A stretch of DNA of 14,545 bases from an uncultured Clostridia bacterium (GCA_945613045.1 CALZAG010000023.1:1-14545); one strand, 5' to 3'; numbered from the stretch's first letter, positions 6,811 through 14,428 are shown. Numbers and translations are program-made. The notes: generated from the sequence alone by a model not told the origin.

Positions 6811-7833
6811 CTACCTTGCGATAAATATATTGTCTTCGCCGATATCGGCAAGCGTAGGAGTACCGCACATATTCATGGTGTCGCGAAGCTGCTTGACTAT
6901 CCTGTCCATATAGACCTTGAAGCCCTCTTCGCCGGCGGCGTATATAAAGGGAACGACTGCACGCCCTATCAGAACAGCGTCAGCGCCCAGCGCAATGGCC
7001 TTGAACACATCAACGCCGCTCCTGATGCCGCCGTCAACGAAGATCTTAATCTTACCCTTGACGGCCTTGGCGATACCGGGCAGGACCTCAGCGGTGGAGG
7101 GGACGTTGCCCTGAACTCTGCCGCCGTGGTTGGAAACGACAATGGCGTCTGCGCCGGCCTCAACGGCCTTTAAAGCGCCCTTGGGGGTCATTATGCCCTT
7201 TATAATAAACGGCATTTTTGCGTGGTCTATTATCTCGCGCATCTCCTCCACGGACTTGGAGCCTGCGTTGGGATTGAGCGCCTTGAGGAAGGGCAGACCC
7301 GCGCCGTCAACGTCCATGGCAACTGCGAAAATGTTGTGGTCGTTCACAAAGTCGAGCTTTTCAAAAACAAGCTCCTTGTTCCAGGGCTTAATCGTGGGTA
7401 TGCCCATACCTCCGGCAGCGGCCATGACTTCTGTCGCATCCTGGATTATCCCGGGCAGCTCGCCGTCGCCGGTCATTGCGCATATGCCGTAGTTTGCCGC
7501 GGCGTTTATCAGTATGCGGTTGTATGTAAGGTCAGTGTGCTTGCTGCCGTAGTGCATGGGAAGAGCGCCAAGCGGAGCGATGAATACGGGTGCGGAGAAC
7601 TTTTTACCGAACAGCTCGAACGAGGTGTCAACGTTCGCGTTGGGACAAAGAGTATCCATATTGACGAAGATCTCCTGCCACTTGTCGTAATTGCGCGCCG
7701 CGGTGTTGCCGGGGATCTTGCTGCCGGGGCCGGGTATGGTGTTGCCGCACGCTCTGCCGTTGCAGACGGGGCACGCCTTGCAGTAAGGTCCGACCTGACC
7801 TTTTGCCAAAGCCAAGATTTCATTGTAATCCAT
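6811..7833 (-). CDS. FMN-dependent alpha-hydroxy-acid dehydrogenase/oxidase family protein with N-terminal Cys motif
   Basis: 340-residue flavin enzyme of the lactate oxidase/glycolate oxidase/isopentenyl-diphosphate isomerase-2 type TIM-barrel family. Visible signatures: GALPMH (89-94), IIKGIM (210-215), the catalytic-type His in SNHGGR (H236, R239) and the FMN-phosphate segment VDGGIRSGVDVFKAIALGAD (266-285) ending in GR. The usual NHGGRQLD reads NHGGRVQG. A short N-terminal extension carries four cysteines as CxxCxxCxxxxC (C18, C21, C24, C29) followed by PGPG, which classical lactate oxidases lack. The substrate is therefore unassigned; oxidation of a 2-hydroxy acid is the family default, and the usual product annotation is alpha-hydroxy-acid oxidising protein. 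Start ATG 7833 is chosen for GGAGG 7 nt upstream; longer in-frame extensions lie in the leader. Its own promoter lies at 7906-7934. Confidence 0.85.
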   Translation of the reverse strand: MDYNEILALAKGQVGPYCKACPVCNGRACGNTIPGPGSKIPGNTAARNYDKWQEIFVNMDTLCPNANVDTSFELFGKKFSAPVFIAPLGALPMHYGSKHTDLTYNRILINAAANYGICAMTGDGELPGIIQDATEVMAAAGGMGIPTIKPWNKELVFEKLDFVNDHNIFAVAMDVDGAGLPFLKALNPNAGSKSVEEMREIIDHAKMPFIIKGIMTPKGALKAVEAGADAIVVSNHGGRVQGNVPSTAEVLPGIAKAVKGKIKIFVDGGIRSGVDVFKAIALGADAVLIGRAVVPFIYAAGEEGFKVYMDRIVKQLRDTMNMCGTPTLADIGEDNIFIAR

Positions 7834-7874
7834 TTTTGTTCCTCCAGTGTATCTTAAATGCATTTTTAATATCG

Positions 7875-7888
7875 GGCGGAGCTCCGCC
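7875..7888. repeat. Perfect 14-bp palindrome in the leader of the FMN enzyme gene
   Basis: GGCGGAGCTCCGCC is fully self-complementary and can fold as a 5-bp GC stem with an AGCT loop in the 66-nt leader, or act as a dimer-binding site. No T-run follows on either strand, so it is not a standard terminator. Confidence 0.5.
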
Positions 7889-7905
7889 TGCAAGATCATA
7901 GCTTA

Positions 7906-7934
7906 AATATAGAATAAATTTATACTCCTGTCAA
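7906..7934 (-). promoter_or_regulatory. Strong sigma-A promoter of the FMN enzyme gene
   Basis: On the minus strand: perfect TTGACA (7934-7929), exactly 17 nt, then TATATT (7911-7906, five of six). The -35 lies inside the last codons of the upstream radical SAM gene (the Leu-Thr of FDLTGV). Transcript start near 7899 and leader of about 66 nt. The flavoenzyme can thus be expressed apart from its upstream neighbour. Confidence 0.75.
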
Positions 7935-8801
7935 ATCAAAGGCGGGAATCATGTCGCCGGTGCCGGACTCCGGCTCCTGCCAGAAGCCGTATTCAATGCC
8001 GCGGGCGCACATATAGCCTATGAGCCTGTCGTTAAGCTCGGGCGCAACGGTTTTTTGCAGCTCCGGAAAGCTCTCAGTGCCGGGCATGGGGGTAAACTGC
8101 GACATAAGGGAAAACAGAACCATATCACCCGGGAAATTATCCGCGACGAAATCGATGACCTCGCGGCTGTTGGGCTCGTTTTCCGGCAGAATGAGGTGGC
8201 GGATCAAAACGCCGCTTTTGAGCATATCGTTTTCATCGAGCACAAAGCTGCCCGTCTGGCGGAACATCTCAAGGATCGCCGCCCTGGCGACCTCGGGATA
8301 GTCAGGCGCGGCGGAATAGCGGCGCGCAGCCTCAGGTGAGCCGTACTTGAGATCGGGCATATATATCTGAACGAGCCCCTCAAGCCTGCGGAGCGCCTCA
8401 ACACTGTCATAGCCCGAGCTGTTCCACGCAACCGGTATGGTAAGCTTTGCCTCACGCAGAGCCTCGGCAACGGGCTCGACATAGTGCGAGGCCGTAACAA
8501 GGTTTATGTTGTGCACTCCCATGTCCTGAAGCTCAAGGAAAATATCCCGCAGCCGCGAGACAGTGACGGTCTTGCCGGTACCTCCGCGGCTTATCTGAGC
8601 GTTCTGGCAGAACACGCAGCGCAGATTGCAGCCGGAGAAAAATACCGTGCCGCTCCCGCGCACGCCGCTTATGCACGGCTCCTCGCCGAAATGTGGAGCG
8701 GCCCTTGCGATCCTTGGCAGGGCGGGGGAGCCGCATACTCCGCCCGGAGTAAAATCGCCTCTTTCGGCACCGCAGCGCCGGGGACATGAATTGCAGACCA
8801 T
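7920..8801 (-). CDS. Radical SAM protein, PflX-like (COG1313 type)
   Basis: 293-residue radical SAM enzyme related to pyruvate formate-lyase activases. The SAM-cluster motif is CxxxCxxC at C58, C62, C65 (GCNLRCVFCQN), preceded by FFSGC. A separate N-terminal cysteine set (C3, C6, C10, C23; CNSCPRRC) is typical of the PflX branch and may bind a second metal site. Further family-like pieces are ASHYVEP (104-110), WNSSGY (125-130) and DLKYGSPEAARRY (149-161). The length suits that branch. No glycyl-radical enzyme is in the window, so a target cannot be named; the PflX group is uncharacterised. The ATG at 8801 has AGAGGA about 8-9 nt upstream. It lies 86 nt upstream of the flavoenzyme gene on the same strand; read-through is possible. 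Confidence 0.87.
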   Translation of the reverse strand: MVCNSCPRRCGAERGDFTPGGVCGSPALPRIARAAPHFGEEPCISGVRGSGTVFFSGCNLRCVFCQNAQISRGGTGKTVTVSRLRDIFLELQDMGVHNINLVTASHYVEPVAEALREAKLTIPVAWNSSGYDSVEALRRLEGLVQIYMPDLKYGSPEAARRYSAAPDYPEVARAAILEMFRQTGSFVLDENDMLKSGVLIRHLILPENEPNSREVIDFVADNFPGDMVLFSLMSQFTPMPGTESFPELQKTVAPELNDRLIGYMCARGIEYGFWQEPESGTGDMIPAFDLTGV

Positions 8802-8837
8802 ATAATAATCCTCTTATAGTGCAGATTGCCGGTTTGA

Positions 8838-8852
8838 GCGCCGAAACGGCGC
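8838..8852. repeat. GC-rich hairpin upstream of the radical SAM gene
   Basis: GCGCCG-AAA-CGGCGC, perfect 6-bp arms with a 3-nt loop, in the 180-nt gap between the divergent radical SAM and trmL genes. On the plus strand it is followed by GATTTTC, too short a T-run for a confident terminator. On the minus strand it would sit in the leader of the radical SAM gene. Confidence 0.35.
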
Positions 8853-8929
8853 CGATTTTCAGGTGAAATTGTCAAAATTGCAACAAAACGCGAAAAACGC
8901 AAAAAAGTTCATCTTTTTTGGGCAAAATG

Positions 8930-8938
8930 TGCTAATAT
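8930..8938 (+). promoter_or_regulatory. Possible extended -10 promoter for trmL and the glycolytic genes
   Basis: TGC-TAATAT forms an extended -10 (TGnTAxxAT), with only a T-rich stretch (8914-8919) where a -35 would lie. The start would be near 8945, about 37 nt before the trmL ATG. It is weak next to the other promoters here, yet it is the best seen on the plus strand before pgk. Confidence 0.35.
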
Positions 8939-8981
8939 ATAACCGTAACTCAGATATTTGATAACGAATCGGGATAAGATA

Positions 8982-9467
8982 ATGCTGAACATCGTACTGC
9001 TTGAGCCGGAGATTCCGCACAATACCGGGGCTATTGCCCGCACCTGCGCGGCCTGCGGCGCAAGGCTGCACCTCATAAAGCCGCTGGGCTTTGATATATC
9101 CGATAAAATGGTAAAGCGCTGCGGCCTTGACTACTGGTGGCTCGTGGATATAAACGTATACGAGAATCTTGAGGAGTACCTCGAAAAAAACGGCGACGAA
9201 AACCTCTGGCTTGCTACCACCAAAGCGCCGAGAGCCTATACCGAGGCGGACTTTTCAACGGAAAACGTCAGCATAATGCTCGGCAAGGAGACGGCGGGGC
9301 TGCCCGAAGAACTCCGGGAAAAGTACAGGGGGCGCTGTATAAGGATACCCATGATAAATGAGGCGCGAAGCCTCAACCTCTCAAACTCCGCCGCGATACT
9401 GGCCTACGAAGCGTTGCGGCAGCAGGGATTTCCCGGACTTATGGGAACAGGCTCCATGGCGGAATAA
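8982..9467 (+). CDS. trmL: tRNA (cytidine/uridine(34)-2'-O)-methyltransferase, SPOUT family
   Basis: 161-residue SPOUT methyltransferase that 2'-O-methylates the wobble base of certain leucine tRNAs, using SAM bound in a C-terminal trefoil knot. Diagnostic stretches: LLEPEIPHNTGAIARTC (6-22), LIKPLGF (31-37), MLGKETAGLP (99-108) and the knot segment RIPMINEARSLNLSNSAAI (121-139). Length is typical. The start ATG 8982 is preceded by a weak GGGATAAG; a TTG at 8958 in frame would add eight residues and looks less likely. It precedes pgk by 64 nt on the same strand with no strong promoter between them, so it probably leads the glycolytic transcript. Confidence 0.93.
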   Translation: MLNIVLLEPEIPHNTGAIARTCAACGARLHLIKPLGFDISDKMVKRCGLDYWWLVDINVYENLEEYLEKNGDENLWLATTKAPRAYTEADFSTENVSIMLGKETAGLPEELREKYRGRCIRIPMINEARSLNLSNSAAILAYEALRQQGFPGLMGTGSMAE

Positions 9468-9498
9468 TAACAGTTATCACATAATTTTTCAATATGAA

Positions 9499-9515
9499 GC
9501 CGAAATTTTTTCGGC
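9499..9515 (+). repeat. Hairpin abutting the pgk ribosome site
   Basis: GCCGAAA-TTT-TTTCGGC, perfect 7-bp arms with a 3-nt loop, ending one base before GGAAGGGAG (9516-9524), the ribosome site of pgk. No T-run follows, so it is more likely a processing or translation-control element than a terminator. Confidence 0.45.
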
Positions 9516-9531
9516 GGAAGGGAGAACTACT

Positions 9532-10725
9532 ATGAATTACAGTAAGAAAAGCGTACTCGATGCAGATGTACAGGGCAGGAAGGTTCTGCTCCGCTGCGAC
9601 TTTAACGTGCCTCAGAACAAGGAAACCGGCGAGATCACAAGCGATAAGCGTATCGTTGCCGCGCTCCCCACTATAAAATATCTGCTGGATAAGGGAGCGG
9701 CCGTCATCGCCTGCTCGCATCTGGGCAAGCCCAAGGGCGAGTGGAAGGAAAAGCTGACGCTGGCCCCCGTGGCAAAGCGCCTTTCCGAGCTCCTCGGTCA
9801 GGAGGTCATCTTCGCAAAGGACATCATAGGCGAGGACGCGCAGGCAAAGGCAGCGGCTCTGCAGCCCGGACAGATCATGCTCCTTGAAAACCTCCGCTTC
9901 GATATCCGCGAGGAGAAAAACGGCGCCGACTTCGCAAAGGCACTGAGCGAGCTGGCCGAGCTTTATGTTTCCGACGCTTTCGGCACAGTCCACCGCGCCC
10001 ACGCCTCCACCGCGGGCGTCGCGGCATACCTGCCCGCATACGCAGGACTGCTGGTCGAAAAGGAACTGTCAGTCATGGGCAAGGCTCTGGATGATCCCGC
10101 GCGTCCTTTCGTGGCTGTCCTCGGCGGCGCAAAGGTTTCCGATAAGATCGGCGTTATCAATAACCTGCTTGAAAAGGCCGACACCGTGATCATCGGCGGC
10201 GGAATGGCCTATACCTTTATAAAAGCCATGGGTCACGGGATCGGCACCTCTCTGCTTGAGGCAGATAAGCTCGACTATGCACGCGAGATGATAGAAAAGG
10301 CCAAAGCCAAGGGCGTGAGCCTCCTGCTCCCCGTCGATACCGCCGTCGGCAGCGAGTTCAAGGCCGACTGCGAGAAGAAGATCGTCGATTCGGATAAGAT
10401 CCCCGAGGGCTGGATGGGTCTCGATATCGGACCCAGAACCGTGGAGCTGTTCTCCGAAGCCATTAAAAACGCAAAGACCGTTGTCTGGAACGGCCCCATG
10501 GGCGTGTTCGAGTTTGAAGCGTTTGCGGGCGGCACCAGGGCCGTGGCAAAGGCTCTTGCCGAGTCCGGCGCAGTGACCATCGTCGGCGGCGGCGACAGTG
10601 CCGCGGCGGTCGAGCAGCTCGGCTTTGCCGATAAGATGACCCACATCTCCACCGGAGGCGGCGCGTCTCTTGAATTCCTCGAGGGTCTCGAGCTTCCCGG
10701 AGTGGCATGCCTGCTGGATAAATAA
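9532..10725 (+). CDS. pgk: Phosphoglycerate kinase
   Basis: 397-residue glycolytic kinase that converts 1,3-bisphosphoglycerate and ADP to 3-phosphoglycerate and ATP in the cytoplasm. The signature RCDFNVP (21-27), SHLGKPKG (62-69), the Mg-ATP region with GGGMAYTF, NGPMGVFE, the loop VGGGDSAAA and the end STGGGASLEFLEG are all visible, and the length is the family norm. Start ATG 9532 has GGAAGGGAG 7 nt upstream; the frame stays open further upstream into trmL but without family sequence. The gene is rich in C-ending codons, like eno, as expected for high expression. First of four glycolytic genes in a row. Confidence 0.97.
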   Translation: MNYSKKSVLDADVQGRKVLLRCDFNVPQNKETGEITSDKRIVAALPTIKYLLDKGAAVIACSHLGKPKGEWKEKLTLAPVAKRLSELLGQEVIFAKDIIGEDAQAKAAALQPGQIMLLENLRFDIREEKNGADFAKALSELAELYVSDAFGTVHRAHASTAGVAAYLPAYAGLLVEKELSVMGKALDDPARPFVAVLGGAKVSDKIGVINNLLEKADTVIIGGGMAYTFIKAMGHGIGTSLLEADKLDYAREMIEKAKAKGVSLLLPVDTAVGSEFKADCEKKIVDSDKIPEGWMGLDIGPRTVELFSEAIKNAKTVVWNGPMGVFEFEAFAGGTRAVAKALAESGAVTIVGGGDSAAAVEQLGFADKMTHISTGGGASLEFLEGLELPGVACLLDK

Positions 10726-10737
10726 GGAGACTGAAAT

Positions 10738-11517
10738 ATGAACACCAAATACAGAAAGACAATAATCGCCGGCAACTGGAAGATGAATATGCTGGTAAGC
10801 GATATCAAGCCCTTTATCGAAGAGCTCAAGGGCTTCCTCCCCAAGACCAAGACCTGCGAGACAGTTCTCTGCGTTCCCGCCGTAAACATCCCCGCAATGC
10901 TCAGAGCGGGCAAGGAGGCCAAGGTCGCCTGCGGCGCGCAGGATGTGTCCAAATACGACAAGGGCGCGTACACGGGCGAGATCTCCGCTGCCCAGCTTGC
11001 CGACGCCGGAGTCAAATACTGCATCGTCGGCCATTCCGAGCGGCGCGAATATCACGGCGAGAGCGATATGCTCGTAAACGCAAAGGCCCTCGCCCTGCTC
11101 GGCCAGGGAATCTGCCCCATAATCTGTGTGGGCGAGAGTCTCGAGCAGCGCGAGATGGGACTCACGATGGCGCATATAAACTATCAGGTGCGTGCGGCGC
11201 TCAGCGGAGTTGACACTGCAATGCTCCGCCGCTGTGTCATCGCCTACGAGCCCATTTGGGCCATAGGCACCGGCAAGACCGCCACAGCCGAGCAGGCTGA
11301 GGAGGTCTGCCGTGAGATCCGTATCATAATCCGCGATATGTACGGGGCTCGTGCGGCAAGGGGAGTAAGCATCCTTTACGGCGGCAGCATGAACGCCAAG
11401 AACGCCAAGGAGCTGCTTGCCCAGCCCGACGTCGACGGCGGACTTATCGGCGGCGCGTCCCTGAAGCCCCAGGATTTTGCGACGATCATTGCCGCAACGG
11501 GTGCAGACGATGAGTAA
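10738..11517 (+). CDS. tpiA: Triose-phosphate isomerase
   Basis: 259-residue TIM-barrel enzyme interconverting dihydroxyacetone phosphate and glyceraldehyde 3-phosphate. Catalytic residues are in place: N13 and K15 (AGNWKMN), H99 (IVGHSERR), E171 (AYEPIWAIGTGKTA), with the phosphate-gripping loop 6 in the same segment and YGGSMNAKN near 214-222. AAGGAGA (10724-10730) overlaps the pgk stop and sits 7 nt before the ATG, so expression is coupled to pgk. The last codons overlap the gpmI start by 8 nt. Confidence 0.97.
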   Translation: MNTKYRKTIIAGNWKMNMLVSDIKPFIEELKGFLPKTKTCETVLCVPAVNIPAMLRAGKEAKVACGAQDVSKYDKGAYTGEISAAQLADAGVKYCIVGHSERREYHGESDMLVNAKALALLGQGICPIICVGESLEQREMGLTMAHINYQVRAALSGVDTAMLRRCVIAYEPIWAIGTGKTATAEQAEEVCREIRIIIRDMYGARAARGVSILYGGSMNAKNAKELLAQPDVDGGLIGGASLKPQDFATIIAATGADDE

Positions 11518-13027
11518 GACCGTTCTTGTTATCATGGATGGCTTCGGCATTGCCCCCGCGTCCGCCGGCAACGCCATAAGCCGGGCCAATACCCCGAACC
11601 TTGACAGGATATTTGCCGAAAATGCCTATACCGAGCTTTCCGCATCGGGTATGGACGTCGGCCTGCCTGAGGGGCAGATGGGAAACAGTGAGGTAGGACA
11701 CACGAATATCGGCGCGGGCCGCGTTGTGTTTCAGGATCTGCCGCGCATCACCAAGGCGATATCCGACGGCGACTTCTTCAAAAATCCAGCCTATGTCAAA
11801 GCAATGGACGACGCCAAGGCGAATAATAAGGCGCTGCACATCATGGGACTTTTGTCCGACGGCGGAGTCCACAGCCATATTAAGCATATCTTTGCAATAC
11901 TCGATATGGCAAAGCAGCGCGGGCTCGGGCGTGTGTTCGTGCATTGTTTCCTTGACGGACGCGATGTGCCGCCGAGAAGCGGCTCGGGCTATGTAAAGCA
12001 GCTTGCCGATAAATGCGCAGAGCTTAAAAACGCGAGGATCGCGACCGTCCAGGGCCGCTTTTACGCCATGGACAGGGATAAGCGCTGGGACAGGGTGGAG
12101 GCTGCATACAATGCTATCGTCTGCGGCGAGGGCGTGAGAGAGCCCGACCCCGTCAGGGCAGTCGAGCAAAGCTATGCAGACGATGTGTCCGATGAATTCG
12201 TAAAGCCCGTCGTCTGCTGCCCCGAAGGTGTTATAAACGAAGGCGACAGCGTTATCTTCATGAACTTCCGCCCCGACAGGGCAAGGGAGATGACATGGGC
12301 GCTGAACCTGCCCGACTTCGACGGCTTTGCGCGCAAAAAGACCGTGTACCCGCTGAGCTATGTCTGCACCGCGCAGTACGACGAGACTCTGCCGCTGCCG
12401 ATAGCGTATCCGCCCGAGAGCATTGAGAATACGCTCGGCGAGATCGTTTCGGCCCGTGGACTCAGGCAGTTCCGCGTGGCGGAGACCGAGAAGTACGCCC
12501 ACGTTACCTTCTTCTTCAACGGCGGTGTTGAAAAGCCCTGCGAGGGCGAGGAGAGATGTCTTGTGCCCTCTCCGAAGGAGTTTCCAACATATGACCTCAT
12601 CCCGGAGATGAGCGCTGCGGCAGTTGCGGATAAGTGCGTTGAAGCGATAAAAAGCGATGAGTATGAGATGATAGTCTGCAACTTCGCAAACTGCGACATG
12701 GTCGGCCACACTGGCGTGATGGAGGCCGCCGTAAAGGCTGTCGAGACCGTGGACGGCTGCATGGGAAAGGTATACGAGGCGGTAAGATCCATGCCCGATA
12801 CCGTGCTGCTCGTCACCGCCGATCACGGTAACGCCGACTGCATGACCGACGCTGCCGGTAAAGTGAATACGGCACATACCACCAACCCCGTACCCTTCGC
12901 GGTGTGCTGTGAGGGCGTCAGGCTGCGCAGCGGCGGCCGCCTCGCCGACATAGCGCCCACGATGTTGGATATAATGAACATTCCCAAGCCCGCCGAGATG
13001 AGCGGAAACAGTCTGATAATAAAGTGA
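11510..13027 (+). CDS. gpmI: 2,3-bisphosphoglycerate-independent phosphoglycerate mutase
   Basis: 505-residue cofactor-independent mutase of the alkaline phosphatase superfamily, converting 3- to 2-phosphoglycerate through a phosphoserine intermediate with two metal ions (Mn in Firmicutes). D10 (IMDGFG) and the catalytic S60 (MGNSEVGHTNIGAGR) are visible, then SDGGVHSH, FLDGRDVPP, FRPDRAREM, and the metal-binding NCDMVGHTG and TADHGNAD near the C-terminus. The length matches the family. Start ATG 11510 lies inside the end of tpiA (8-nt overlap in another frame), with only a weak ribosome site, which points to translational coupling. An in-frame upstream ATG at 11477 would add residues unlike the family. 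Confidence 0.97.
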   Translation: MSKTVLVIMDGFGIAPASAGNAISRANTPNLDRIFAENAYTELSASGMDVGLPEGQMGNSEVGHTNIGAGRVVFQDLPRITKAISDGDFFKNPAYVKAMDDAKANNKALHIMGLLSDGGVHSHIKHIFAILDMAKQRGLGRVFVHCFLDGRDVPPRSGSGYVKQLADKCAELKNARIATVQGRFYAMDRDKRWDRVEAAYNAIVCGEGVREPDPVRAVEQSYADDVSDEFVKPVVCCPEGVINEGDSVIFMNFRPDRAREMTWALNLPDFDGFARKKTVYPLSYVCTAQYDETLPLPIAYPPESIENTLGEIVSARGLRQFRVAETEKYAHVTFFFNGGVEKPCEGEERCLVPSPKEFPTYDLIPEMSAAAVADKCVEAIKSDEYEMIVCNFANCDMVGHTGVMEAAVKAVETVDGCMGKVYEAVRSMPDTVLLVTADHGNADCMTDAAGKVNTAHTTNPVPFAVCCEGVRLRSGGRLADIAPTMLDIMNIPKPAEMSGNSLIIK

Positions 13028-13042
13028 AAAGGAGAAACAAAA

Positions 13043-14332
13043 ATGAAGCAGTATTTTGAGATCGTTGACGTAATGGCGAGAGAGATCCTCGATTCCCGCG
13101 GCAATCCCACAGTTGAGGTCGAGGTCACCCTCGATGACGGCACCGTCGGCCGTGCCGCCGTTCCCTCCGGCGCATCCACCGGTATGTACGAGGCCTGCGA
13201 GCTGCGCGACGGTGACAAGGGCCGCTATCTGGGCAAGGGCGTTACCAAGGCTGTCGAGAACGTAAACGGCGAGATCGCAGAGGCTATGGTCGGCCTGAAC
13301 GTTCTGGACCAGACCGGCATTGACAAGATGCTCATCGAGATCGACGGCACCCCCAACAAGTCCCGTCTCGGCGCGAACGCCATCCTCGGCGTGTCCCTGG
13401 CCTGCGCACACGCTGCGGCCGAGGCCACCGGCCAGAGCCTGTACAACTACATTGGCGGCGCAAACGCAAAGACCCTGCCCGTTCCCATGATGAACGTGCT
13501 CAACGGCGGTGCCCATGCGACCGGCTCCAACGTCGATATACAGGAATTTATGATCATGCCCGTCAGCGCGGGAAGCTGGAAGGAAGCCCTGCGTATGTGC
13601 GCAGAGGTGTTCCATGCTCTGAAGAAGGTCGTTCCCGCCTCCGGCGTGGGCGATGAGGGCGGCTATGCTCCCAACCTCGATTCCGACGAGGACGCGCTGA
13701 AGGCTCTGGTCGCGGCAATGGAAAAGGCCGGCTACAAGCCCGGCGAGGACTTCAAGATCGCTATCGACGGCGCAGTATCCGACTGGTACAACGAGGAGGA
13801 CAAGTGCTATCACCTGCCCAAGCGCGGTACCGTTATGACCAGCGAGCAGATGGTCGCAATGTGGGCCGACTTCGTCGATAAGTACCCCATCATCTCCATT
13901 GAGGACGGCATGGGCGAAAACGACTGGGAGGGCTGGCAGCTCATGACCAAGACCCTCGGCCACAAGATCCAGATCGTCGGCGACGACCTGTTCGTCACCA
14001 ACACCGAGCGCATCAAGAAGGGCATCGCACTGGGCGCTGCAAACTCCGTGCTCATTAAGGTCAACCAGATCGGCACCCTCACCGAGACCCTCGACGCTAT
14101 CCAGATGGCGCACCGTGCGGGCTGGACCGCAGTCGTATCCCACCGCTCCGGCGAGACAGAGGACACCACCATCGCCGATATCTCCGTCGCCGTGAACGCG
14201 GGACAGATCAAGACCGGCGCACCCTCCCGCACCGACCGTGTCTGCAAGTACAATCAGCTTCTGCGCATCGAGGAGGAGCTCTTCGACGTCGCTCAGTACC
14301 CCGGCAAGGACGCATTCTTCTCCATCAGATAA
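13043..14332 (+). CDS. eno: Enolase
   Basis: 429-residue enolase, dehydrating 2-phosphoglycerate to phosphoenolpyruvate. Magnesium ligands D242, E287 (SIEDGMGENDW) and D314 (VGDDLFVTN), the acid/base pair E205 (GVGDEGGYAPN) and K339 (LIKVNQIGTLTET), and the signature SHRSGETEDTTIAD (366-379) are all visible. The loop PSGASTGMYEACELRDGD (41-58) is intact. AAAGGAG lies about 9 nt before the ATG, 15 nt after gpmI. Codon use is the most biased in the window (CTC, ATC, AAG, GTC dominate), which leaves the opposite strand open for long stretches. Last gene of the glycolytic run. Confidence 0.98.
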   Translation: MKQYFEIVDVMAREILDSRGNPTVEVEVTLDDGTVGRAAVPSGASTGMYEACELRDGDKGRYLGKGVTKAVENVNGEIAEAMVGLNVLDQTGIDKMLIEIDGTPNKSRLGANAILGVSLACAHAAAEATGQSLYNYIGGANAKTLPVPMMNVLNGGAHATGSNVDIQEFMIMPVSAGSWKEALRMCAEVFHALKKVVPASGVGDEGGYAPNLDSDEDALKALVAAMEKAGYKPGEDFKIAIDGAVSDWYNEEDKCYHLPKRGTVMTSEQMVAMWADFVDKYPIISIEDGMGENDWEGWQLMTKTLGHKIQIVGDDLFVTNTERIKKGIALGAANSVLIKVNQIGTLTETLDAIQMAHRAGWTAVVSHRSGETEDTTIADISVAVNAGQIKTGAPSRTDRVCKYNQLLRIEEELFDVAQYPGKDAFFSIR

Positions 14333-14346
14333 TTGCAATTTATAAA

Positions 14347-14390
14347 GACAACACAGGCGGTTCTTATAATGAAGAGCCGCCTGTGTTGTC
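14347..14390. terminator. Hairpin terminator after eno
   Basis: Two 19-nt arms (14347-14365 and 14372-14390) pair with one G-U wobble around the 6-nt loop ATAATG. The following plus-strand bases ATCTTTAATG give only a weak T-run. Position right after eno and before a separate tRNA promoter supports termination of the glycolytic transcript. Confidence 0.75.
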
Positions 14391-14428
14391 ATCTTTAATG
14401 TATACCGGTGAATTTGCAAAAAATATAC

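Noticed and set aside
8847..8875. TTGACA on the minus strand as a promoter for the radical SAM gene
   Set aside because: At 17-18 nt spacing the -10 position is GC-rich (within the CGGCGC arm), so no promoter can be supported.
10069..11589. A 506-codon minus-strand open frame opposite pgk and tpiA
   Set aside because: Same explanation: a shadow of codon bias in highly expressed genes, with no ribosome site or recognisable domain.
11486..14419. A 977-codon open frame on the minus strand opposite gpmI and eno
   Set aside because: It is antisense to two unmistakable glycolytic genes, has low-complexity Gly/Ala/His/Val-rich translation and no family sequence. Strong codon bias on the plus strand removes stop codons from the other strand.
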